The notes below the pieces were generated by a model. That model was given only the letters and a program-made list of their open reading frames with translations. It was not told the DNA's origin and searched no databases. From NCBI GenBank assembly GCA_905373425.1, contig CAJPST010000103.1, forward strand, positions 1 to 7,859: a stretch of DNA of 7,859 bases, written 5' to 3'. Below are positions 1-5,455 of the stretch, one piece after another (within the stretch, counting starts at the first letter, position 1; each line of letters opens with the position of its first letter). This stretch comes from an uncultured Mesocricetibacter sp. (lineage in GTDB: Bacteria; Pseudomonadota; Gammaproteobacteria; Enterobacterales; Pasteurellaceae). The position numbers and the translations under genes are program-made.

Positions 1-6
1 AAGAAA

Positions 7-852
7 ATGAATAATTTATGCGGAACGTTATACATTGTCGCCACCCCGATCGGCAATTTACAGGATATTACACAACGTGCGTTGGCGATTTTTGCCGAGG
101 TGGATTTAATTGCAGCGGAAGACACTCGTCACAGTGGCTTGCTACTTAGTCATTATGGTATAAAAAAACCGTTTTTTGCTCTGCATGATCATAATGAACA
201 ACAAAAAGCCGATTTATTGGTGGAAAAACTACGGGTGGGAACCAATATTGCTCTGATTTCTGATGCCGGCACACCGTTAATCAGCGATCCGGGGTTCCAT
301 TTGGTCAGAAAGTGTCGCCAGGCGGGGGTAAAGGTTGTACCGTTACCCGGTGCTTGTGCTGCGATTACAGCATTATGTGCTTCCGGGATTGCCTCCGATC
401 GTTTTTGTTTTGAAGGTTTTTTACCCGCTAAAAGCAAGGCTCGGCGTGATAGGTTACAAAATTTGCAAAAAGAAGACCGCTCGTTAATATTTTACGAAAG
501 CACTCACCGTATTTTAGATACGTTGGCGGATGTGGAGGAGTTATTCGGAGCTGAGCGTTATGTTGTCTTGGCGCGTGAAATTACCAAAACCTGGGAGACT
601 ATTAGCGGCGATAGCGTAGGCAATTTGCGGCGTTGGCTAAGCGAAGACGCTAACCGCACTAAAGGTGAAATGGTATTGATTGTGGAAGGTTGTATCGAAA
701 CAGGAGAAACGGAATTTTCTCCTGAGGTAGTGAAAGCACTTAAACTGATTGCCGCCGAGTTACCGCTAAAAAAAGCGGCGGCAATAGTAGCGGAGTTGTA
801 CGGCTATAAGAAAAACGCGTTGTATCAATTCGGGTTAGAAAAACAGGTTTAA
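7..852 (+). CDS. rsmI: 16S rRNA (cytidine(1402)-2'-O)-methyltransferase RsmI
   Basis: RsmI transfers a methyl group from S-adenosylmethionine to the 2'-hydroxyl of C1402 in the decoding centre of 16S rRNA, acting in the cytoplasm on the small ribosomal subunit. The 281-residue protein is close to the E. coli length (286) and shows the family's tetrapyrrole-methylase-type fold. Visible motifs are ATPIGNL (12-18), AAEDTR (36-41), SDAGTPLISDPG (85-96), PLPG (112-115), FEGFLPAKSK (135-144), FYESTHR (162-168), EITKTWE (191-197) and GEMVLIVEG (220-228). The Lys/Ala-rich C-terminal segment ELPLKKAAA (251-259) through KKNALY is also typical. The start is the first ATG, six bases from the window edge. 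The frame is open to the edge, so a slightly earlier start and the ribosome binding site cannot be judged. In relatives rsmI is usually divergent from lpoA, which would lie just outside. Identity is near certain. Confidence 0.97.
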   Translation: MNNLCGTLYIVATPIGNLQDITQRALAIFAEVDLIAAEDTRHSGLLLSHYGIKKPFFALHDHNEQQKADLLVEKLRVGTNIALISDAGTPLISDPGFHLVRKCRQAGVKVVPLPGACAAITALCASGIASDRFCFEGFLPAKSKARRDRLQNLQKEDRSLIFYESTHRILDTLADVEELFGAERYVVLAREITKTWETISGDSVGNLRRWLSEDANRTKGEMVLIVEGCIETGETEFSPEVVKALKLIAAELPLKKAAAIVAELYGYKKNALYQFGLEKQV

Positions 853-857
853 AATCG

Positions 858-935
858 ACCGCACTTTTAGCTGGTAAAAAGTACTAGAGTGCTTTTGCGT
901 AAAGACTAGGGCTGAATAGGGTACAAAAGTGCGGT
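858..935. terminator. Inverted uptake-signal pair, probable rsmI terminator
   Basis: ACCGCACTTTT (858-868) and AAAAGTGCGGT (925-935) are perfect 11-base inverted copies of the Hin-type uptake signal, five bases after the rsmI stop codon. They could form a stem with a 56-base loop. A TTTT run follows at 941-944. Inside the loop is a smaller hairpin: AAAAGTACT (877-885) pairs with AGTGCTTTT (888-896), with one G-U pair and a tight loop, and ends in its own T run. Inverted uptake-signal pairs just downstream of genes are a known Pasteurellaceae feature thought to double as terminators. The long outer loop makes terminator efficiency uncertain. Confidence 0.6.
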
Positions 936-1017
936 TCGAATTTTAGCTATTTTGAGCAATGTGATTTTGTCAAATTTTAAGAAAATGTAAAAAAATCGTT
1001 ATTTTCACAAAAAAATA

Positions 1018-1046
1018 TTGCAACCTTTATTAATCTTTAGTATATC
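1018..1046 (+). promoter_or_regulatory. Candidate sigma-70 promoter of the TAXI transporter
   Basis: TTGCAA (1018-1023) and TATATC (1041-1046) each match the sigma-70 consensus at four of six positions and are separated by exactly 17 bases. The region just upstream (981-1017) is very A/T rich with A tracts, resembling an UP element. Transcription would start near 1053, giving an untranslated leader of about 80 bases. This is the best-spaced promoter candidate in the gap, but neither hexamer is strong, so it is a prediction only. Confidence 0.5.
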
Positions 1047-1077
1047 TTCTAACACACCCATAAGTGATTTAGGGCGC

Positions 1078-1087
1078 AACACAACAT
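1078..1087 (+). promoter_or_regulatory. Putative GcvB small-RNA target site in the TAXI leader
   Basis: The decamer AACACAACAT lies 45 bases before the ATG of the binding-protein gene, in a G-free, CA-rich stretch (1077-1100) that continues as AAACAAACATAAC. GcvB is an Hfq-dependent small RNA whose GU-rich R1 region pairs with CA-rich sites near the starts of mRNAs for periplasmic amino-acid and peptide binding proteins. From memory, the motif reported for Pasteurella multocida GcvB targets is this same decamer. Whether this organism encodes GcvB cannot be seen in the window. A CA-rich leader may instead simply keep the ribosome site unstructured. Confidence 0.5.
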
Positions 1088-1132
1088 AAACAAACATAAC
1101 TTCGTTACTTTACTTTCAGAGGATAATATCAA

Positions 1133-2095
1133 ATGAAAAAATTGCTCAAAGTTTCGTTAGTAGCTGCTTTTGCAATGGGGGCGTTAAACGCACAGGCAGA
1201 AGAGAAATTCATTACCATCGGTACCGGCGGTCAAACCGGTGTTTACTATGTGGTGGGCCAGTCTATTTGTCAATTGGTTAACCGTGATACTGCGAAAACC
1301 CAAGTAAAATGTAATGCGCCTTCAACAGGTGCTTCTGTAGCTAACCTGAATGCTATAGCGGATAAGCAAATGGATATGGGCATTGCACAATCTGACTGGC
1401 AATATCATGCTTATAACGGTTCCAGCTCATTTGAAGGTAAAAAGAACGATAAAATTCGTGCCGTTTTTTCATTACATCCGGAGCCGTTCACGGTAATGGC
1501 GCGTGATGACTCGGGGATCAAAACCTTCGATGATTTAAAAGGAAAACGAGTTAATGTCGGCGATCCGGGTTCAGGTACGCGTGCGACAATGAATGTTATT
1601 TTGAAAGAAAAAGGCTGGTCGGATAAAGATTTTAAAGTCGCTTCTGAATTAAAGCCGTCTGAAATGGCATCAGTTATGTGTGATAACAATTTAGATGCGA
1701 TCACTTATAACGTAGGACATCCGAATGGCGCATTGAAAGAAGCCGCTGCATCTTGTAATGCGCATTTAGTGCCGGTTACAGGAGAGGCAATTGATAAATT
1801 AGTTGCCGACCATTCTTATTATGCGAAAGCCACAATTCCGGGCGGTTTATATAAAGGAACCGATAATCCGGTAGAAACCTTCGGTGTGTATGCAACTTTA
1901 GTCACTTCTTCCGATGTAGAGGAGGATAAAGTGTATGCAGTGGTTAAAGCGGTATTTGATAATTTTGATCGTTTCAAACGTTTGCATCCTGCATTTGCTA
2001 ATCTGAAAGAAGAAGAAATGATCAAAAACGCCCTTTCCGCTCCGTTACATGATGGTGCAGTGCGTTATTACAAAGAACGTGGCTGGCTGAAATAA
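1133..2095 (+). CDS. TAXI-family TRAP transporter substrate-binding protein
   Basis: This is the periplasmic ligand-capturing component of a TRAP transporter of the TAXI class (TRAP-associated extracytoplasmic immunogenic protein). It has a typical Sec signal peptide: KK at residues 2-3, a hydrophobic core 7-18 and an AQA cleavage site, giving a mature start at E23. Family hallmarks are ITIGTGGQTGVYY (27-39), the STGASVANL stretch (64-72), GDPGSGTRAT (143-152) and the TYNVGHPNG segment (191-199). Four cysteines (C46, C60, C183, C208) are placed to form two disulfides after export. The length of 320 residues is normal. A good Shine-Dalgarno, AGAGGA (1118-1123), sits nine bases before the ATG. 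The fused permease follows 145 bases downstream. Known TAXI ligands include glutamate/glutamine and 2-oxoglutarate, but the ligand here is unknown. A CA-rich leader suggests small-RNA control. Confidence 0.95.
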   Translation: MKKLLKVSLVAAFAMGALNAQAEEKFITIGTGGQTGVYYVVGQSICQLVNRDTAKTQVKCNAPSTGASVANLNAIADKQMDMGIAQSDWQYHAYNGSSSFEGKKNDKIRAVFSLHPEPFTVMARDDSGIKTFDDLKGKRVNVGDPGSGTRATMNVILKEKGWSDKDFKVASELKPSEMASVMCDNNLDAITYNVGHPNGALKEAAASCNAHLVPVTGEAIDKLVADHSYYAKATIPGGLYKGTDNPVETFGVYATLVTSSDVEEDKVYAVVKAVFDNFDRFKRLHPAFANLKEEEMIKNALSAPLHDGAVRYYKERGWLK

Positions 2096-2122
2096 GCAGC
2101 AACATATTGTTGTTACCGTGAT

Positions 2123-2146
2123 CGGCGCGGACTGATGTCCGCGTCG
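2123..2146 (+). terminator. GC-rich intercistronic hairpin after the binding-protein gene
   Basis: CGGCGCGGAC (2123-2132) and GTCCGCGTCG (2137-2146) form a 10-base-pair stem with one G-U pair and a TGAT loop, starting 27 bases after the stop codon. No real T run follows (GTTGTTCT), so it is not a classic terminator alone. It more likely protects the 3' end of the binding-protein message from exonucleases, or works with the next hairpin as an attenuator. The structure is clear; its role is inferred. Confidence 0.65.
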
Positions 2147-2156
2147 GTTGTTCTAT

Positions 2157-2218
2157 AAGTTAACAAGCGGTTGGATTTACTAATGTTGATTGAAATTTAT
2201 CCGCTTGTTAATTTTTTT
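2157..2218 (+). terminator. Terminator-like hairpin with an Apl-type uptake-signal core
   Basis: TTAACAAGCGG (2160-2170) and CCGCTTGTTAA (2201-2211) form a perfect 11-base-pair stem with a 30-base loop, extendable by a G-U and A-T pairs into the following run of seven T (2212-2218). This is the anatomy of an intrinsic terminator, placed between the binding-protein and permease genes, whose ATG is 22 bases beyond the T run. The left arm holds an exact ACAAGCGGT core (2163-2171), and the right arm is its inverse with one mismatch (TCCGCTTGT). Read-through must occur if the permease has no promoter of its own. The likely result is much more binding protein than permease. Confidence 0.7.
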
Positions 2219-2240
2219 CGTTTGAGGAATTCCGCAATTT

Positions 2241-4877
2241 ATGTCCGTTCAAGCTAAACCTGTCGATTACGATGATTTACAAGATATGGTCGCTTCCAAT
2301 GATGCAGGAGGAAGAAATCCGACCGGATTTACTAAAAAACTTATCGTATTGACAGCAATTATGTGGTCTGTATTTCAGCTTTATTACACTTCTCCGTTTC
2401 CTTATTGGTTACAGGAAGTGGTAAGAAATATGGGGCTAAATCTTAATGTTGTAATTGATGACACGAAAGCCCGTTCGGTGCATTTGGCGTTCGCTTTGTT
2501 TTTGGCTTATTTGTCATTTCCGGCCTTTGCTACTTCTCCGAAACATCGTGTGCCCTTAATAGACTGGATTTACGCAACCTGTGGTGCATTTTTAGGAGCG
2601 TATTATCTGTTTTTCTATGAGGGATTAGTAACGCGTTTTGGTGCCCCGAATATGCAGGATATTATCGCCGGTTGTTTGGGCATTTTATTATTACTTGAAG
2701 CCTGCCGCCGTAGCTTAGGTTTGCCTCTGGTTATTATTGCTGTTGTTTTTTTGTTGTATAACTATTTTGGTCAGTTTTTACCGGCAAGCTGGATTATTAG
2801 CCATCGTTCCGGTTCTCTGTCACAGATCATTAATCAGCAATGGATTACGACCGAAGGTGTTTTTGGTGTTGCTTTGGGTGTTTCAACCAAGTATGTGTTT
2901 TTATTTGTATTATTCGGCGCATTGTTAGATAAAGCGGGGGCGGGGAATTACTTCATTAAAACCGCTTTTGCTTATTTAGGCCATTTCAGTGGTGGGCCGG
3001 GTAAGGCAGCTGTAGTTTCTTCCGGCTTAACCGGATTGGTTTCCGGTTCATCTATCGCTAATGTAGTGACAACAGGAACCTTTACCATTCCGATGATGAA
3101 GAGAGTCGGGCTAACACCGGAAAAAGCGGGAGCCATTGAAGTTGCATCTTCGGTAAATGGTCAGATTATGCCGCCGGTGATGGGAGCTGCTGCGTTTTTG
3201 ATGATTGAATATGTCAATATGCCATATAGCCAGTTGATTGTTCATGCATTTTTGCCGGCTCTGATTTCTTATATTGCACTGGTTTATATTGTGCATTTGG
3301 AAGCGCAAAAAATGGGCTTGAGAGGATTGGAGCGGGTTGAGCCGGTTAGTCCGATTGCCATCACATTATTGAAAATCGTTAGCTATATTTTGGCGGTTGT
3401 AGTTTTAGCGATGGCAGTATATTACGGACTGGGTTGGATTAAAAACATCAGCCCGGATTTGGCTTTCCCGATAGTGAGCCTTTTATTAGCAGCGGTTTAT
3501 TTGAAATTAATTAGTCGAGTAGCGAAATTCCCTGATTTGGAAATGGATGATCCGAATGCACCGGTAGCCAAGTTGCCTTATCGTAAACCTACGGTTAACG
3601 CCGGGTTACATTTTCTGTTGCCTGTGGTAGTTTTAATGTGGTGCTTAATGGTGGAGCAATTTTCACCGGGTCTTTCTGCTTTTTGGGGAACGGTCGCGTT
3701 GTCAATTATTTTGATTACTCAGCGTCCGTTACTGAGTTTCTTCCGTAAAAATGGTGAAAATAAGACCGCACTTTTCAAGCAAGGCGTGCAGGAATTAGTT
3801 GATGGGTTGGAATCCGGCGCAAGAAATATGATTGGTATCGGCATAGCGACCGCTACAGCGGGAATTATTGTCGGTGCGGTATCGTTAACCGGTTTTGGGG
3901 TTCAACTGTCCAGCATTATTGAAATGTTGTCGATGGGTAACATTTTATTAATGTTAATCTTAGTTGCCGTTTTCAGCTTGATTTTAGGTATGGGATTACC
4001 TACTACGGCTAATTATATCGTGGTATCTTCCCTGATGGCGTTGGTTATCGTCGAAGTCGGTAAACAAAACGGTTTAATCGTACCTTTAATTGCAGTACAT
4101 TTGTTTGTGTTCTACTTTGGTATTATGGCGGATGTAACTCCACCGGTTGGCTTGGCGTCTTTCGCAGCGGCGGCAATATCAGGCGGTAGCCCGATAAAAA
4201 CGGGGGTACAGGCATTCTATTACAGCTTGAGAACAGCCATTCTACCGTTTTTATTTATTTTCAATACGGATTTATTGTTGATTGATGTCGGCTGGGGGAA
4301 AGGCATTCTGATCTTTATTATTTCCACTATCGGTATCATAGTGTTCACGGCGGCAACAATGAATTTCTTCTTTACTAAGAATAAGTTGTGGGAAAGCCTG
4401 ATTTTAATTTTTGCCGCCTTTGTGCTATTTCGTCCCGGCTTCTTTATGGAGTATGTTTCACCTACAGCGCGCCATATAGAACCGGCGCAACTGGTTCAGG
4501 AAATCGCGAAAACGCCGGTAGGACAAAATCTGACTATCAAAGTTTCAGGTTTAAATCCTTATGGTAAGGCTATTGAGTTTTATTCACAACTTGTTGTACC
4601 GGAAGGTGAAGATGGTGAATCGCGTATAAAAGCGCTTGGTTTGACATTGTTGGATACAGGAGAACAGATCGAGATTAACGGTAATCCGTCACCAAAAATC
4701 TTAATTGATAATGTGGAAATTGATTCTCCGGCAGCAAAAGCCGGTTTAAATTGGGATCAAACTGTTTTAGACGTGGCATTACCGCAGAACTCATTGCCGA
4801 AAGAACTAATGTTTATTCCGGCATTATTGTTGATATTTGGCGTAGCTTGGAATCAGCGTCGTCGTAAAGAAACATAA
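2241..4877 (+). CDS. TRAP transporter fused permease (4TM/12TM) with C-terminal DUF3394/PDZ-like domain
   Basis: This is the inner-membrane permease of the TAXI TRAP system, with the small DctQ-like and large DctM-like subunits fused in one 878-residue chain. The DctQ-like part spans about residues 30-180, with helices near 34-50, 79-97, 105-123 and 139-180. The DctM-like part runs from about 205 to 680 and carries the scaffold motifs SGLTGLVSGSSIANVVTTG (261-279), EVASSVNGQIMPPVMGAAA (300-318), LGMGLPTTANYI (582-593) and ADVTPPVGLASFAAAAISG (630-648). The last part (about 716-871) is two helices enclosing a soluble domain (735-850). Its IEINGNPSP...SPAAKAGLNWD stretch resembles a PDZ fold and matches DUF3394, an appendage of this fused class. 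The ribosome site GAGGAA (2224-2229) lies 11 bases before the ATG. Transport should be driven by a cation gradient (Na+ or H+, not determined). An uptake signal lies inside the gene at residues 507-511. It follows the binding protein across two hairpins. Confidence 0.95.
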   Translation: MSVQAKPVDYDDLQDMVASNDAGGRNPTGFTKKLIVLTAIMWSVFQLYYTSPFPYWLQEVVRNMGLNLNVVIDDTKARSVHLAFALFLAYLSFPAFATSPKHRVPLIDWIYATCGAFLGAYYLFFYEGLVTRFGAPNMQDIIAGCLGILLLLEACRRSLGLPLVIIAVVFLLYNYFGQFLPASWIISHRSGSLSQIINQQWITTEGVFGVALGVSTKYVFLFVLFGALLDKAGAGNYFIKTAFAYLGHFSGGPGKAAVVSSGLTGLVSGSSIANVVTTGTFTIPMMKRVGLTPEKAGAIEVASSVNGQIMPPVMGAAAFLMIEYVNMPYSQLIVHAFLPALISYIALVYIVHLEAQKMGLRGLERVEPVSPIAITLLKIVSYILAVVVLAMAVYYGLGWIKNISPDLAFPIVSLLLAAVYLKLISRVAKFPDLEMDDPNAPVAKLPYRKPTVNAGLHFLLPVVVLMWCLMVEQFSPGLSAFWGTVALSIILITQRPLLSFFRKNGENKTALFKQGVQELVDGLESGARNMIGIGIATATAGIIVGAVSLTGFGVQLSSIIEMLSMGNILLMLILVAVFSLILGMGLPTTANYIVVSSLMALVIVEVGKQNGLIVPLIAVHLFVFYFGIMADVTPPVGLASFAAAAISGGSPIKTGVQAFYYSLRTAILPFLFIFNTDLLLIDVGWGKGILIFIISTIGIIVFTAATMNFFFTKNKLWESLILIFAAFVLFRPGFFMEYVSPTARHIEPAQLVQEIAKTPVGQNLTIKVSGLNPYGKAIEFYSQLVVPEGEDGESRIKALGLTLLDTGEQIEINGNPSPKILIDNVEIDSPAAKAGLNWDQTVLDVALPQNSLPKELMFIPALLLIFGVAWNQRRRKET
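3765..3773 (-). repeat. Hin-type DNA uptake signal core within the permease gene
   Basis: This is an exact AAGTGCGGT core on the minus strand, followed on that strand by the AT-rich tracts of the extended signal (TCTTATTTTCACC, then ATTTTTA). In the permease frame it encodes Thr-Ala-Leu in the hydrophilic loop NKTALFKQ (507-514), between two membrane segments, where sequence is likely tolerant. Confidence 0.9.
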
Positions 4878-4883
4878 TCAATG

Positions 4884-4908
4884 GCGCGGGCGTTGGCTCG
4901 CGCTTTTT
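4884..4908 (+). terminator. Intrinsic terminator between the permease and stress-protein genes
   Basis: GCGCGGGC (4884-4891) pairs with GCTCGCGC (4896-4903) through eight base pairs including one G-U, with a GTTG loop and a TTTTT tail (4904-4908). It lies six bases after the permease stop codon and only 23 bases before the next ATG. This is the most conventional rho-independent terminator in the window. No good promoter fits between it and the stress-protein gene, so that gene probably depends on read-through. Confidence 0.8.
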
Positions 4909-4931
4909 ATTCGTAATAAAAGGAATGTACT

Positions 4932-5357
4932 ATGTATAATAAATTACTCATTGCAATTGACTTAAGCGACCTAAAAAGTGCCAAATATGTGGTAGATACC
5001 TGTTTGAAAATGACAGCGCAAGATCCGAATACGGTTTACCGCGTAGTGACTATTATTGAACCGGTGGATGATAGTTTTATCTCTGCTTTTTTACCGAAAA
5101 ATTTTGATAAATCCGTGGTAGAAGAAGCCAATAAAGCGCTACATGAATTTACCAAATCTGCTTTTCCCGAAGGCGCAAAAGTACAGCATATTGTTGCGCA
5201 CGGCACTATTTATGAGGAAATCAACCGCATTGCACAAGAAAAATCCGTGGATTTGATCGTGATGTTGGCTAGCAGTAAACCTGAAGCGAAAGGGTTAAGC
5301 TCCAATACTGTAAAAGTGGCGCGTAATACGGATAAACCTGTATTGATTCTGCGTTAA
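4932..5357 (+). CDS. Universal stress protein (UspA superfamily, UspF-like)
   Basis: This is a single-domain Usp of 141 residues, normal for the family. It opens with the conserved first strand YNKLLIAIDLSD (2-13), where the acidic residue D10 usually contacts the nucleotide. The second conserved strand is DLIVMLASS (106-114), and the chain ends with KPVLILR. The closest E. coli layout I recall is UspF. The usual nucleotide-binding loop G-x2-G-x9-G-(S/T) is degenerate here: the segment after LASS reads KPEAKGLSSNT, with only one glycine and apparently two residues fewer than UspF. Nucleotide binding is therefore uncertain. A clear ribosome site AAAGGA (4919-4924) is seven bases before the ATG. 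Genes of this family often sit beside TRAP transporters; TeaD beside the TeaABC ectoine transporter of Halomonas was reported to modulate uptake. A regulatory role here is inference from position. Confidence 0.92.
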   Translation: MYNKLLIAIDLSDLKSAKYVVDTCLKMTAQDPNTVYRVVTIIEPVDDSFISAFLPKNFDKSVVEEANKALHEFTKSAFPEGAKVQHIVAHGTIYEEINRIAQEKSVDLIVMLASSKPEAKGLSSNTVKVARNTDKPVLILR

Positions 5358-5373
5358 AAACGGCTTAAAAACA

Positions 5374-5434
5374 AACCGCACTTTGCTTGGGCTCTCGCGT
5401 TACATAAGCAAGTTTTGCCAGTTAAAGTGCGGTT
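5374..5434. terminator. Inverted uptake-signal pair acting as bidirectional terminator
   Basis: AACCGCACTTT (5374-5384) and AAAGTGCGGTT (5424-5434) are perfect 11-base inverted repeats with a 39-base loop, sitting in the 98-base gap between two convergent genes. Each arm contains a Hin-type uptake core (5375-5383 minus, 5425-5433 plus). On the minus strand the stem runs into TTTGTTTTT, a good terminator tail for the antiporter message. On the plus strand the tail is only GAAATTTGAGTTGTTTT, weaker for the stress-protein message. Confidence 0.7.
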
Positions 5435-5455
5435 GAAATTTGAGTTGTTTTATCG

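Noticed and set aside
189..437. 82-codon open frame on the minus strand inside rsmI
   Set aside because: It is fully contained in a certain gene, has no recognisable motifs and no ribosome site; it is a shadow of rsmI.
653..661. ACCGCACTA within rsmI as a further uptake signal
   Set aside because: It matches the core at only eight of nine bases and the last T is missing, so I did not count it among the exact cores.
960..975. Possible CRP site starting TGTGA in the TAXI promoter region
   Set aside because: Only the left half matches TGTGA-N6-TCACA; the right half reads CAAAT. The nearby TCACA at 1005-1009 likewise has no matching left half.
1411..2025. Two minus-strand open frames (97 and 68 codons) inside the binding-protein gene
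   Set aside because: Both overlap a secure CDS, have low-complexity Ser/Thr-rich translations typical of antisense shadows, and have no start signals.
5374..5434. Inverted repeats as insertion-sequence ends or attachment sites
   Set aside because: The repeat arms are exactly uptake-signal cores with short extensions, and no transposase or integrase lies between or near them.
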